A stretch of DNA of 64,000 bases, taken from the NCBI RefSeq assembly GCF_001425385.1, contig NZ_LMQO01000002.1, positions 558,001 through 622,000 of the forward strand, read 5' to 3'. A program made the translations under genes and the position numbers. This document shows, one piece after another, positions 48,899 to 57,706 of the stretch; within the stretch, counting starts at the first letter, position 1; the number at the start of each line of letters is the position of its first letter. Source of the stretch: Sphingomonas sp. Leaf407. GTDB lineage: Bacteria > Pseudomonadota > Alphaproteobacteria > Sphingomonadales > Sphingomonadaceae. The notes beneath the pieces are model-generated. The model worked only from the letters and a program-made list of their open reading frames with translations, searched no databases and was not told the origin of the DNA.

Positions 48899-50209
48899 AT
48901 GAGCTTCCCCTGGGCCAAGCATTACGCGCCGAAGAACCCGCTGATGCAGTGGGTCGACGCCCGCCTGCCGCTGCCACGCCTCGCCTATAACGCGATCGGT
49001 GCGGGCTATCCGGTGCCGCGCAACCTCAACTATTTCTGGAACTTCGGCGTGCTCGCCGGGGCCGCGCTCGCGGTACAGATCATCACCGGCATCGTGCTGG
49101 CGATGCACTATGCGGCGAACGGCGCGGTCGCGTTCGATTCGGTCGAGCGCATCATGCGCGACGTGCCGTCGGGCTGGTTCCTGCGCTATGCCCACGCGAA
49201 CGGCGCGTCGATGTTCTTCATCGTCGTCTACACCCACATCTCGCGCGGCATCTATTACGGGTCGTACAAGGCCCCGCGCGAGATGGTGTGGCTGCTCGGC
49301 GTCGTCATCTTCCTGCTGATGATGGCCACCGCCTTCATGGGCTATGTCCTTCCCTGGGGGCAGATGAGCTTCTGGGGGGCGCAGGTCATCACCGGCTTCT
49401 TCTCGGCGATCCCCGGCGTGGGCGAGACGGTGCGCGTGTGGCTGCTGGGCGGCTACGCGCCGGACAATGCCGCGCTCAACCGCTTCTTCTCGCTCCATTA
49501 TCTGATGCCGTTCGTCATCGCCGGCGTCATCATCCTCCACATCTGGGCGCTGCACATCCCCGGCTCGAACAACCCGACCGGCGTCGAGGTGAAGGGCGAA
49601 CAGGATACCGTGCCCTTCCATCCCTATTACACCGCGAAGGACGGCTTCGGACTCGGCATCTTTCTGATCGTGTTCGCCTCGCTGATCTTCTTTGCGCCCA
49701 ACCTGCTCGGCCACCCCGACAATTACATCCCGGCCAACCCGCTCTCGACCCCGGCGCACATCGTTCCCGAATGGTATTTCCTGCCGTTCTACGCGATCCT
49801 CAAGGCGTTCACCGTCGACTTCATCTTCCCGGCGAAGCTGTGGGGCGTGCTGGCGATGTTCGGCTCGATCCTGCTGCTGTTCTTCCTGCCGTGGCTCGAC
49901 AAGTCGCCGGTCAAGTCGGCCAACTACCGCCCGACCTACCGCATCTTCCTGATCGTGCTGCTGTTCGACGTGCTGCTGCTCGGCTATCTAGGCGGGGCGG
50001 AAGCGTCGCCGGTGACGGTGCTGCTCAGCCAGATCGCGGCGGCCTATTATTTCGCGCATTTCCTCGTGATCCTGCCGATCGTCTCGGCGATGGAGCGTCC
50101 GCGCCCGCTGCCCAATTCGATCACCGAAGCGGTGTTGAAGGGCGAAGGCGGCACGTCGCCTGCGCAAACCGCCGCCCATGGTCATGCCACCCCGGCCGCG
50201 GCCGAGTAA
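48899..50209 (+). CDS. petB: Cytochrome b, bc1 complex
   Basis: 436 residues, eight or nine membrane helices. [15 protein letters not shown] (Qo-site PEWY motif) and the paired histidines in helices B and D ([34 protein letters not shown]) bind the two b hemes. An Ala/His-rich tail extends the C-terminus. Eleven bases after petA. Confidence 0.97.
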   Translation: MSFPWAKHYAPKNPLMQWVDARLPLPRLAYNAIGAGYPVPRNLNYFWNFGVLAGAALAVQIITGIVLAMHYAANGAVAFDSVERIMRDVPSGWFLRYAHANGASMFFIVVYTHISRGIYYGSYKAPREMVWLLGVVIFLLMMATAFMGYVLPWGQMSFWGAQVITGFFSAIPGVGETVRVWLLGGYAPDNAALNRFFSLHYLMPFVIAGVIILHIWALHIPGSNNPTGVEVKGEQDTVPFHPYYTAKDGFGLGIFLIVFASLIFFAPNLLGHPDNYIPANPLSTPAHIVPEWYFLPFYAILKAFTVDFIFPAKLWGVLAMFGSILLLFFLPWLDKSPVKSANYRPTYRIFLIVLLFDVLLLGYLGGAEASPVTVLLSQIAAAYYFAHFLVILPIVSAMERPRPLPNSITEAVLKGEGGTSPAQTAAHGHATPAAAE

Positions 50210-50218
50210 GGATCTCAG

Positions 50219-51088
50219 ATGCTGTCCTTCGCGTCTCGCTTCCTCGCCCGCAACCTCAACCTCGTCATCGGGGCGGGCTTCCTCTTCGCGCTGCTGCTCG
50301 GCATTTTCTCGACCGTCGGCGGCATGCTGACCGAGCATCCGGCCGAATCGGCCGAGCATGAATTCCACATTAAGGACATGCGCGACGCCGAGCTGCAATC
50401 GGCGGGCCTGTTCGGCACCTTCGACAAGCAGCAGCTCCAGCGCGGGTTCCAGGTCTACAAGGAAGTCTGTTCGGCCTGCCATTCGATCCGGCTGGTGTCG
50501 TTCCGCGATTTGGGCCAGCTCGGCTATGACGAGGGGCAGGTAAAGACGATCGCCACCGACTGGCAGATCGAACAGCCTAGCATCAACCCGGAGACGGGCG
50601 AGCCGGCGACGCGCAAGAATCTGGCGTCGGATCGCTTCCCGCTGGTATTCGCCAACGACGTCGCGGCGCGTGCCGCCAACAACAATGCGGTCCCGCCCGA
50701 CCTGTCGCTGATGACCAAGGCGCGCGACGACGGTTCGAACTATGTCTATTCGCTGCTGACCGGTTATGGCCCGCAGCCGGCCGAGCTGCTCAAGAAATTC
50801 CCGCAGGCCAAGACGCCGCAGGGCCTGCACTACAACCCCTATTTCGCGACGCTGAACCTTGCGATGGCCCCGCCGCTGACCGCGGCCGATCAGGTCCAGT
50901 ATCAGGACGGCACCCGCGCGACCGTGGATCAGATGGCGAAGGATGTCGCCGCATTCCTGACGTGGACCGCCGAACCCAACCTCGAAAAGCGTCATTCGGC
51001 GGGTCTGGCGGCGGTGATCTTCCTGCTGATCTTCACCGGTCTGGCTTTTGGTGCCTATCGCAACATCTGGCGCGGCATCAAACATTGA
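50219..51088 (+). CDS. petC: Cytochrome c1
   Basis: 289 residues. N-terminal membrane segment (12-36), heme-binding CSACH at 84-88, Met axial ligand likely in NLAMAPPL, and a C-terminal anchor helix LAAVIFLLIFTGLAFGAY. Completes petABC. Its stop TGA overlaps the TTG start of apt (TTGA). Confidence 0.96.
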   Translation: MLSFASRFLARNLNLVIGAGFLFALLLGIFSTVGGMLTEHPAESAEHEFHIKDMRDAELQSAGLFGTFDKQQLQRGFQVYKEVCSACHSIRLVSFRDLGQLGYDEGQVKTIATDWQIEQPSINPETGEPATRKNLASDRFPLVFANDVAARAANNNAVPPDLSLMTKARDDGSNYVYSLLTGYGPQPAELLKKFPQAKTPQGLHYNPYFATLNLAMAPPLTAADQVQYQDGTRATVDQMAKDVAAFLTWTAEPNLEKRHSAGLAAVIFLLIFTGLAFGAYRNIWRGIKH

Positions 51089-51636
51089 GCGGATTGGACG
51101 ACGCCGGGCGCGATGCGATCGCCCGGCGTATCCGCACCATTCCCGACTTTCCCAAACCCGGCATCCAGTTCCGCGACATCACCACGCTGATCCTCGATCC
51201 GCAGGGCCTGCGCCTCGCGGTCGACGGACTGGTGGCGATGGTTGACGGCCCGATCGATCTGGTGGCGGGGATCGAGGCGCGCGGCTTCGTGTTCGCGCCC
51301 GCCGTCGCGCTGGCGCTGGGCGCGGGCGTGCTGCTGATCCGCAAGGACGGCAAGCTGCCCGGCGCGACCATCGCCGAGGATTACGCGCTGGAATATGGCA
51401 CCGACCGGATCGCGATCCACGCCGACGCCTGCACGCCGGGCGCGCGCGTGCTGTTGGTCGACGATCTGATCGCCACCGGCGGCACCGCCCGCGCCGCCGT
51501 CCGCCTGCTGCGCAAGGCGGGCGCGACCGTCGAGCAGGCGGCGTTCGCGATCGACCTGCCCGATCTGGGCGGCGCCGACGCGCTCCGGGCGGATGGCATC
51601 GCCGTTTCGGCGCTGGTCGGCTTTCCGGGGCACTGA
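51085..51636 (+). CDS. apt: Adenine phosphoribosyltransferase (TTG start)
   Basis: 183 residues. IPDFPKPGIQFRDITTLI is the Apt signature and VLLVDDLIATGGTARA the PRPP-binding loop. It salvages adenine to AMP. No ATG precedes the conserved start; TTG at 51085 overlaps the petC stop as TTGA, so apt translation depends on petC, an odd pairing of purine salvage with the bc1 operon. Confidence 0.9.
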   Translation: MSGLDDAGRDAIARRIRTIPDFPKPGIQFRDITTLILDPQGLRLAVDGLVAMVDGPIDLVAGIEARGFVFAPAVALALGAGVLLIRKDGKLPGATIAEDYALEYGTDRIAIHADACTPGARVLLVDDLIATGGTARAAVRLLRKAGATVEQAAFAIDLPDLGGADALRADGIAVSALVGFPGH

Positions 51637-51707
51637 CCGCCCGAGCCGTTTCAGCGGCATATCAGCCCCAGAGCGATCACAACCCTCGCGTGAGGCCATT
51701 GGGCTGT

Positions 51708-51928
51708 AGTTCACGCGAAGGCGCGAAGGCGCAAAGCAGGAAGAAGGGATGGTCGCGCAGAGGCGCAGAGGTGCTGAGGGGGCGCGACCGTGGCTGCTGT
51801 CCTGCCGCGTCAGCGGCCTTCGTCCTCGCAGCCCCGCATACCAGTGTCTCCCGGACGCAAAGGAAGCGCCACCAGCGCAACCCCTCAGCGCCTCTGCGCG
51901 ACCATCCTCTTCTTCCTTCGCGTGAACC
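51708..51928. repeat. Nested-inverted-repeat element, family D (copy 3)
   Basis: Outer arms AGTTCACGCGAAGGCGCG near 51710 against CTTCCTTCGCGTGAAC near 51927; inner arms TGGTCGCGCAGAGGCGCAGA near 51750 against GCGCCTCTGCGCGACCA near 51905; core TGCCGCGTCAGCGGCCTT at 51803-51820, identical to 26681-26698. Confidence 0.8.
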
Positions 51929-52032
51929 AACGCCACCCGAACGAGTCGCTGTCCTACAACCCAGCTTCCATGCCAGTCTTCGGTCATGTCCGACGCGACC
52001 GCTACCAACCGTCCGAAACGCACCAACCGCCG

Positions 52033-52111
52033 AAGCATAAACTTCACCATGGAAAAGTGTAAATCCGACCCTACCCAAGTGTAAACTTACCGCCGCCCAA
52101 GTGTAAACTTC
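52033..52111 (+). repeat. Four-unit 22-bp-period iteron-like array (AAGTGTAAACTT)
   Basis: Units start at 52033 (AAGCATAAACTTC), 52055 (AAGTGTAAATCC), 52077 (AAGTGTAAACTTA) and 52099 (AAGTGTAAACTTC), an exact 22-base spacing. Spacers differ apart from CCGCC/CCGAC. The period, close to two DNA turns, would place bound proteins on one face of the helix. Confidence 0.7.
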
Positions 52112-52176
52112 CGCAGCACATGCCGCCAAACGACCCTCTGTATTCAGACGCTATTCACCCCAAAACCACCACTGTT

Positions 52177-52200
52177 AAGTGTAAACTTTGTAAACTTTCG
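52177..52200 (-). repeat. Inverted near copy of the family E core
   Basis: On the plus strand this reads AAGTGTAAACTTTGTAAACT then TTCG. Its complement matches the GAAGTTTACAAAGTTTACACT core of the 34-bp repeats at 10704 and 10927. It lies 78 bases after the last unit of the 22-bp array and 92 bases before the lipoprotein start. Confidence 0.75.
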
Positions 52201-52291
52201 CCGCCCCGGCACCGCTGGAACCGTGCCGGCACCGGCTTCGTTCTTAACCATCATTCGCGGGCGCATTGCCCCGCAGTTCGGGAGCTTTCGC

Positions 52292-53008
52292 ATGATCCAG
52301 CGGCTTCGCATGATCGCTCTGGCGATCGCGGCAGGTGTCGGCGTTTCGGCCTGCGTTTATGATGATTACGGCTATGGTGGCGTGTCGGTCGGCTATGGCG
52401 CCGGGGGATACGATAATGGCGGCTATGGCTATTACGACGGCCTCGGCGGTCCGGGCTTCGGCGGGGGCGGCGCGTTCGGTGATCCCTATTGGGGCTGGTA
52501 CGGCGACTATTATTATCCGGGCACGGGTTATTACGTTTACGACCGCTATCGCCGCCCGTTCCGTTGGAACGATCGCCAGCGCGAATATTGGAGCGGCCGA
52601 CGCGGTGCATGGCGCGGCGACCGGTTCGATCGTCCGCGCTGGGATAGCTGGGACCGGCCGCGCGGCGATTACGGCCGCCCCGGCTTCGATCGCCGTCCCG
52701 GGTTCCAGAACGTGCCGCGCGGCAGCAGCCAGTCGCCTTATCCCGGCCAGCGTCCCGGCTGGCAACGGCCCGATCGCGGCGCACCCGGAGCCGATCGTGG
52801 CACATGGCGTCGCCCGGACGGCGCGACGCCGGGCGCGGTTCGTGGTGGCTGGCGTCGTCCCGAGGGTGCCACCCCCGGCGCGGGTCGCGGCGGCTGGCAG
52901 CGTCCCGAAGGTGCCAGCCCCGGTGCGCGAAGCTGGGGTGGCCGGCGCGGTCCAGACGGCGGCGGGCGTGGCAACCGTGGTGGCGGCGGCCGGCCCAACC
53001 GCGACTAG
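52292..53008 (+). CDS. Gly/Tyr- and Arg-rich exported lipoprotein with C-terminal tandem repeats
   Basis: 238 residues. Signal with a lipobox-like GVGVSAC (Cys21). Residues 22-85 are rich in Gly and Tyr; residues 85-100 (YDRYRRPFRWNDRQREY) are basic. From about 175 a unit near 14-15 residues long recurs (RRPDGATPGAVRGGW, RRPEGATPGAGRGGW, QRPEGASPGARSWGG). The basic low-complexity tail may bind anionic polymers or surfaces; this is inference. Its TAG stop shares the palindrome CTAG with the stop of the convergent MaoC gene. Confidence 0.75.
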   Translation: MIQRLRMIALAIAAGVGVSACVYDDYGYGGVSVGYGAGGYDNGGYGYYDGLGGPGFGGGGAFGDPYWGWYGDYYYPGTGYYVYDRYRRPFRWNDRQREYWSGRRGAWRGDRFDRPRWDSWDRPRGDYGRPGFDRRPGFQNVPRGSSQSPYPGQRPGWQRPDRGAPGADRGTWRRPDGATPGAVRGGWRRPEGATPGAGRGGWQRPEGASPGARSWGGRRGPDGGGRGNRGGGGRPNRD

Positions 53009-53451
53009 ACGGGTCGTGTAGCGACCAGCAGGAGCGAGACGAAGGTCAGCACGACCTCGCCCTGCTGGTTGCGCACGCGCATCCGGCTGCGCACCCGGCC
53101 CATATCGCTGCGCCTGGGCGTTTCCTCCTTTTCCAGCACCTCGGTTTCGCAGGTGAGGGTATCGCCGGGAAAGACCGGCCGCCGCCAGCGTAGCTCGTCG
53201 ATCCCCGCCGCGCCTTGGCTCGCGATCGGGTTGCGTTCCAGTTCCTCGACCAGCATCGCCATGCTCATCGAACAGCTATGCCATCCGCTGGCCGACAGCC
53301 GCCCGAAATGAGTCCGGGCGGCGGCCTCGTCGGACAAGTGGAACGGTTGTGGATCATAGCGCCGGGCGAAGTCCAGCACCTCCTCGCGCGTCACCGCATA
53401 GCTGCCGAACCGGGCGGTCTCGCCGACCTGCATATCCTCGAAATAGCGCAT
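53005..53451 (-). CDS. MaoC/hotdog-fold dehydratase family protein
   Basis: 148 residues. The segment YDPQPFHLSDEAAARTHFGRLSASGWHS is the MaoC hydratase-2 motif with Asp-x5-His active-site residues. PVFPGDTLTCETEVLEKEE is also typical. Related enzymes hydrate enoyl-CoA; in a PHA producer (R)-specific hydration could feed polymer synthesis, but this is only a possibility. Confidence 0.88.
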   Translation of the reverse strand: MRYFEDMQVGETARFGSYAVTREEVLDFARRYDPQPFHLSDEAAARTHFGRLSASGWHSCSMSMAMLVEELERNPIASQGAAGIDELRWRRPVFPGDTLTCETEVLEKEETPRRSDMGRVRSRMRVRNQQGEVVLTFVSLLLVATRPV

Positions 53452-53489
53452 CCGCGGAGTGTCCGCCCGAACCCGCCCCGCCGCAACCG

Positions 53490-54740
53490 CTATTTGAGGG
53501 CAGGGGCGAACACCGCCGCATCGCCGTCGAGGCTTGGGTCGGCCGCCATCCCCAGTACCCTGCGCAGCAGCGGGTGGATCGCGGTGTTGCGGAACGCCGG
53601 CAACCGCCCGGCGGCGCGAAACGCCGGTCCCCCGGCGACGAACAGCGCCTGCATCTCCGGCGCGGCGTCGTCATAGCCATGCGCGCCCTTGTCCGTATCC
53701 TTCACGGGCCGGGTCGCCAGCACGATCCAGCCGGGTTCGGCAAGGCACAGCCACGCCGGCACGCGCGGATGGGTGCCATAGCGCAACCGCGCCGGGATCG
53801 CCGCCTTGGGCCAGCACCGCATATGCGGCACCGGCCTAGACAGCGCGGCGGCCAGCACCGCTTGCCTGCCCGGCTGCGGCTCGATCGAGGCATAGGGGCC
53901 GGTTTCGATCGTGCGGAAGCTGTCCGCCGGGGCGATGGTGTCGAGCGCGATGAACTGCCCCGCCGGGGTCGCCGCCATGCCATGGTCGGCGACGACGATC
54001 AGATTAGCCGGCTGACCCAGTTCCGCCAGCTCGCGCTGCAACCGCCCGATCTCGCTGTCGACCATGTGCATCGCCGCCCGCGTCGCCGGCGCATCGGGGC
54101 CATTGTCGTGCCCGGCAATGTCGACATCGTCGAAATACAGCGTCACGAAGCGCGGCCGGGTGGCGGCGGGACGTCGCAGCCAGTCGACCACCGCATCGAC
54201 CCGCTTGGGTGCGGGAATGGCGCTGGCGAACGCCTGCCAGTCCGATGGGTAGCTTCCGCCGGCATAGACGCCGTGGTCGGCCTTGCCGCTGCCGCCCCAG
54301 CCGATCGTGCTGCCCGGCCAGAACATCGTGGCGCTGCGGATGCCGGCTTCTTCGGCGGCGATCCAGATCGGCTTGGCGGCGTTCCACCAGAACGGATCGT
54401 CGGTCGTCATGGTGAAGCGCTCGCCCGGCCGGGCGGCATCTTCCATGGTGTTGCCGACGATCCCGCTGCGGTCGGGCCGGACCCCGGTCGCCATCGTCCA
54501 GAAATTGGGAAAGGTCTTGGTCGGGAACGACGGCTGCATCGCGGCCGACACGCCCTGTGCCGCCAGCCGCGCGAGGTTGGGGGTGAGCCCGGCGGACAGA
54601 TAGTCCTGCCGCGCGCCGTCGACCCCGATCAGGATCGTGACCGGTTCCCGCCGCTCGGGGGCGACCCGCGCTGCCGGGCGCGGCGTGGCGGTACAACCGG
54701 CAAGCGCCGCCAGACCGAGGAACAGGGCAGGGATACGCAT
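53490..54740 (-). CDS. Ectonucleotide pyrophosphatase/phosphodiesterase-like lipoprotein
   Basis: 416 residues. LAALAGCTA is a lipobox (Cys16). The alkaline-phosphatase-superfamily core has Asp41 in IGVDGARQDYL, the nucleophile Thr in FPTKTFPNF (72-80), DDVDIAGHD and VVADHGMAAT as zinc ligands. NPP enzymes cleave nucleotide or lipid phosphodiesters outside the cytoplasm. The start ATG 54740 opens the signal peptide. Confidence 0.88.
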   Translation of the reverse strand: MRIPALFLGLAALAGCTATPRPAARVAPERREPVTILIGVDGARQDYLSAGLTPNLARLAAQGVSAAMQPSFPTKTFPNFWTMATGVRPDRSGIVGNTMEDAARPGERFTMTTDDPFWWNAAKPIWIAAEEAGIRSATMFWPGSTIGWGGSGKADHGVYAGGSYPSDWQAFASAIPAPKRVDAVVDWLRRPAATRPRFVTLYFDDVDIAGHDNGPDAPATRAAMHMVDSEIGRLQRELAELGQPANLIVVADHGMAATPAGQFIALDTIAPADSFRTIETGPYASIEPQPGRQAVLAAALSRPVPHMRCWPKAAIPARLRYGTHPRVPAWLCLAEPGWIVLATRPVKDTDKGAHGYDDAAPEMQALFVAGGPAFRAAGRLPAFRNTAIHPLLRRVLGMAADPSLDGDAAVFAPALK

Positions 54741-54821
54741 GACACAACTCACCGGGACAGGAGGCGAAGCCGCCCCGCTACTCCCGGCCCGTGACAGCAA
54801 TATGGCGTGCTTCGCCGGGGG

Positions 54822-55922
54822 TCAGACGTTGAAGCGGAACAGCAGCACGTCGCCGTCCTGCACGACATATTCCTTGCCCTCGGCGCGCAGCTTGCCCGAA
54901 TCGCGCGCGCCGCTTTCGCCCTTGTGGGCGACGTAATCGGGATAGGCGATCGTCTCGGCGCGGATGAAGCCGCGTTCGAAATCGCTGTGGATCGCGCCCG
55001 CCGCCTGCGGTGCCTTGGCCCCGACCGGAATCGTCCACGCCCGGGCTTCCTTCGGCCCCACCGTGAAGAAGGTCAGCAGATGGAGCAGCGAATAGCCGGC
55101 GCGGATCACCCGGGCGAGGCCGGTTTCGGCCAGACCCAGATCGGACAGGAATTCGGCGCGGTCGGCCGGCTCCATCGTCGCGATCTCCGCCTCGATCGCC
55201 GCCGAGACGACGACCGCCTCGGCACCTTCGGCCTTCGCCTTGGCGAACACCTTGGCCGACAGCGCGTTGCCTTCGGCGGCATCCTCCTCGTTCACGTTGC
55301 AGACGTAGAGGACGGGCTTGGCGGTCAGCAGTTGCGCCTGGTCGAACAGCCGCTGCTCTTCCTCGTCCTTCACGTCGGTCAGCCGCGCGGGCTTGCCTTC
55401 GCGGAGCAGATCAAGCGCGCGGCCGAGTACGGCGGCGGCGATCTTGGCTTCCTTGTCGCCCTGCTGGCCCTTCTTGGCCAGATTGGGAACGCGCTTCTCG
55501 AGGCTTTCTAGGTCGGACAGCATCAGTTCGGTATCGACGGTATCGGCGTCGGCGATCGGATCGACCCGGTCGTCGACATGCTGGATGTCGTCATTCTCGA
55601 AACAGCGCAGGACATGGACGATCGCGTCGACCTCGCGGATGTTGCCGAGGAACTGGTTGCCCAGCCCCTCGCCCTTCGACGCGCCGCGCACTAGGCCCGC
55701 GATGTCGACGAAGGCGAGCTGCGTCTCGATGATCTTCGCCGATCCAGCGATTCCCGCCAGCATGTCGAGCCGTGGATCGGGCACCGCGACATTGCCGACG
55801 TTCGGCTCGATCGTGCAGAACGGGTAGTTGGCGGCCTGCGCTGCCTGCGTCTGCGTCAGCGCGTTGAACAGGGTGGACTTGCCGACATTCGGCAGGCCGA
55901 CGATACCGCAGCGAAAACCCAC
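54822..55922 (-). CDS. ychF: Redox-regulated ATPase/GTPase YchF (GTG start)
   Basis: 366 residues. P-loop GLPNVGKST at 9-17, DIAGLVRGASKGEGLGNQFL, NVNEED at the G4-like position and the C-terminal TGS domain (FTVGPKEARAWTIP, HSDFERGFIRAE). YchF binds ribosomes and hydrolyses ATP. No ATG precedes the P loop; GTG at 55922 gives MGFRCGIVGLPN. Confidence 0.95.
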   Translation of the reverse strand: MGFRCGIVGLPNVGKSTLFNALTQTQAAQAANYPFCTIEPNVGNVAVPDPRLDMLAGIAGSAKIIETQLAFVDIAGLVRGASKGEGLGNQFLGNIREVDAIVHVLRCFENDDIQHVDDRVDPIADADTVDTELMLSDLESLEKRVPNLAKKGQQGDKEAKIAAAVLGRALDLLREGKPARLTDVKDEEEQRLFDQAQLLTAKPVLYVCNVNEEDAAEGNALSAKVFAKAKAEGAEAVVVSAAIEAEIATMEPADRAEFLSDLGLAETGLARVIRAGYSLLHLLTFFTVGPKEARAWTIPVGAKAPQAAGAIHSDFERGFIRAETIAYPDYVAHKGESGARDSGKLRAEGKEYVVQDGDVLLFRFNV

Positions 55923-55982
55923 TTGGCGCAATCCCGGTGATGATGGAAAGCCCGTGCCTTTAACGGGTGATCCTCCGTTTTG

Positions 55983-56567
55983 CTACCAGCGATAGTTGAA
56001 GCTTACGCTGATCCGCTCGCCCTTGCCGGCATGCGGCAGGACCTCGTGGCGCAGCCAGCTTTCCCACAGCAGCAGCGTGCCTGAGTGCGGTCGTACCGTC
56101 TCGAACGTGCCCGGCCGGGTCGGGGCGGCCATCAACAGGCCGAGACGCGGGTCCTCGAACCGGATGCCGCCGGCACCCTCGGGCACCGCGACATAGAAGG
56201 TGCCCGACACGACACTGTGCGGATGCACATGCCCCGAATGACCGCCACCGGGTTTGAGCAGGTTGACCCACAGGCTGTCGAGCTTGAGCTTTCGCCCGGC
56301 CAGTTCCATGCCGCACTCGGCGGCGAACCTGGCGGCATGTTTGTCGAGCATGCGCTTCAGGTCGGCGAATACGGGATCGCGCAGCGGCAGGTCGTTGAGC
56401 GAGGCATAGGAGGTATAGCCGCGATAGCCATGTTCCTTCGACCAACCGTGCCCGGCGCGATCCTCCTGTGCCAGCGCGCGGACCGAGGCGTCGAGCTCCT
56501 CGATCAGCCCGGCGTCGTCGATAGCGGCTTCATAGAGCGTGGTCGGGAACAGGGCACGGCTGGTCAT
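55983..56567 (-). CDS. Putative 2-oxoglutarate/Fe(II) oxygenase, TIGR02466-like
   Basis: 194 residues. GGHSGHVHPHSVVSGTFYV holds the His-x-His region of the facial triad; FEDPRLGLL and PHSGTLLLWESWLRHEVLPH supply the second His and the Arg/Ser region. The fold and spacing match the TIGR02466 group of small dioxygenases. Substrate unknown. Confidence 0.82.
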   Translation of the reverse strand: MTSRALFPTTLYEAAIDDAGLIEELDASVRALAQEDRAGHGWSKEHGYRGYTSYASLNDLPLRDPVFADLKRMLDKHAARFAAECGMELAGRKLKLDSLWVNLLKPGGGHSGHVHPHSVVSGTFYVAVPEGAGGIRFEDPRLGLLMAAPTRPGTFETVRPHSGTLLLWESWLRHEVLPHAGKGERISVSFNYRW

Positions 56568-56607
56568 GGCTGGAGCGCTTGCCCCAATCGCCGTCCCAAG
56601 GAAAGGG

Positions 56608-57510
56608 TCAGCGCCGGTGCGCCGACAGGAACGTCCACAGCGCGTCATTGTCGACGACCCAGCGATGGCCACCACCGACGGTGATCCGCCCGACGACGTC
56701 CGCCCCACCGCGACAGCCGGTGTAGCGCTCCTCATACACGGTCGCGGCGACCCGGCGGGTGGTGGGCGGCGCGGTACAGCCGTTGATCGTCGCCCAGCGC
56801 TGCTCGGCGGCGTGCATCGAATAGGACCAGTAGGATGCGCCGCCGCCGGCGATCGGGTTGGTCGTATCGGCATCGCCGGCAAAGGCGATCACCGGGACGG
56901 GGCGGGCAGGATGGCAGGTCGCGGGATCGGGCCGGCGAGGATCGCTTGCCAGCGGATTGCCGGCGCGCAGGCCCACGACCGGGGCGATCGCCGCGAACCG
57001 GCCGGCGGCGACGCAGCCGAGCCACGACGTCATCCGCCCGCCGCCCGACAGGCCGGTCACATAGACCCGCGCGCGATCGACGCAGCCGGCACGGACTAGC
57101 CGGTCGATCATCGCGCCGAGGAACGCCACGTCATCGGGAGCATCGGGTCCGGGCACCGTTCCCGCGACGGTCGGCACGCCGGGAATGTACCAGACATAGC
57201 CCTGCTCGTGGACGATCCCGGCGTCGGGCGCGACGACGAGGAAGCCATGGCGATCGGCGCTGTCGCCCAGCCGGGAGTTGCGCAGTATCATCGCGCCGGT
57301 GCCACCGCTTCCGTGCAGGAGCAGGACGAGCGGAAGCGGGTGGTTCGGGACTGCCGATAATGGCGGGTGGAGCGCCGTCGTCCGTCCGGTCGTACCCGTC
57401 GCGACCGAGCCGATCGTCCCCGCGGTGCATTGCGGCGCGGCCGTTGCCGGAACGGCGCACAGCGCGAGAAAAAGTGCGACGATGAAACAGGATATGCGGA
57501 GCATGGTCAT
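56608..57510 (-). CDS. Exported PHB depolymerase-family esterase
   Basis: 300 residues with a signal peptide (about 1-25). Lipase box GLSGGGR with Ser155, oxyanion LHGSGGTG near 66-72, and GGGHRWVVDND with the catalytic His near the C-terminus. Six or more cysteines suggest disulfides. Members are poly(3-hydroxybutyrate) depolymerases or feruloyl-type esterases. Being exported, it would act on external polymer rather than on intracellular granules. Starts at 57510 or 57504. Confidence 0.85.
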   Translation of the reverse strand: MTMLRISCFIVALFLALCAVPATAAPQCTAGTIGSVATGTTGRTTALHPPLSAVPNHPLPLVLLLHGSGGTGAMILRNSRLGDSADRHGFLVVAPDAGIVHEQGYVWYIPGVPTVAGTVPGPDAPDDVAFLGAMIDRLVRAGCVDRARVYVTGLSGGGRMTSWLGCVAAGRFAAIAPVVGLRAGNPLASDPRRPDPATCHPARPVPVIAFAGDADTTNPIAGGGASYWSYSMHAAEQRWATINGCTAPPTTRRVAATVYEERYTGCRGGADVVGRITVGGGHRWVVDNDALWTFLSAHRR

Positions 57511-57706
57511 GCTTCTCGCCGATGGTCGACGTGGTGGCAATCCTTGCCCGTCGAAGCGGACCGGCCCAGCCGACCCGCGATAGCTCGATTATCACCTCCA
57601 TTTCGCGACCGAAATAATCATGGCCTTGTCGGATCGTACATCATATCCCTTTCGCCGGAGCGATCGTAGCTGTGGGGGCACCGTGCGGGAGTAGAAACGG
57701 GGACAG

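Larger units (their letters stand above)
51637..52291. other. Repeat-rich intergenic region upstream of the Gly/Arg-rich lipoprotein
   Basis: 655 bases with no credible gene. The first part holds a family D element; the second holds the 22-bp-period array and the inverted family E copy. The last 90 bases precede the lipoprotein start. Confidence 0.75.

Noticed and set aside
52033..52111. Possible plasmid-type replication origin (iterons)
   Set aside because: No Rep gene, DnaA-box cluster or partition gene is near, and the surroundings are chromosomal core genes; a regulatory array is more likely.
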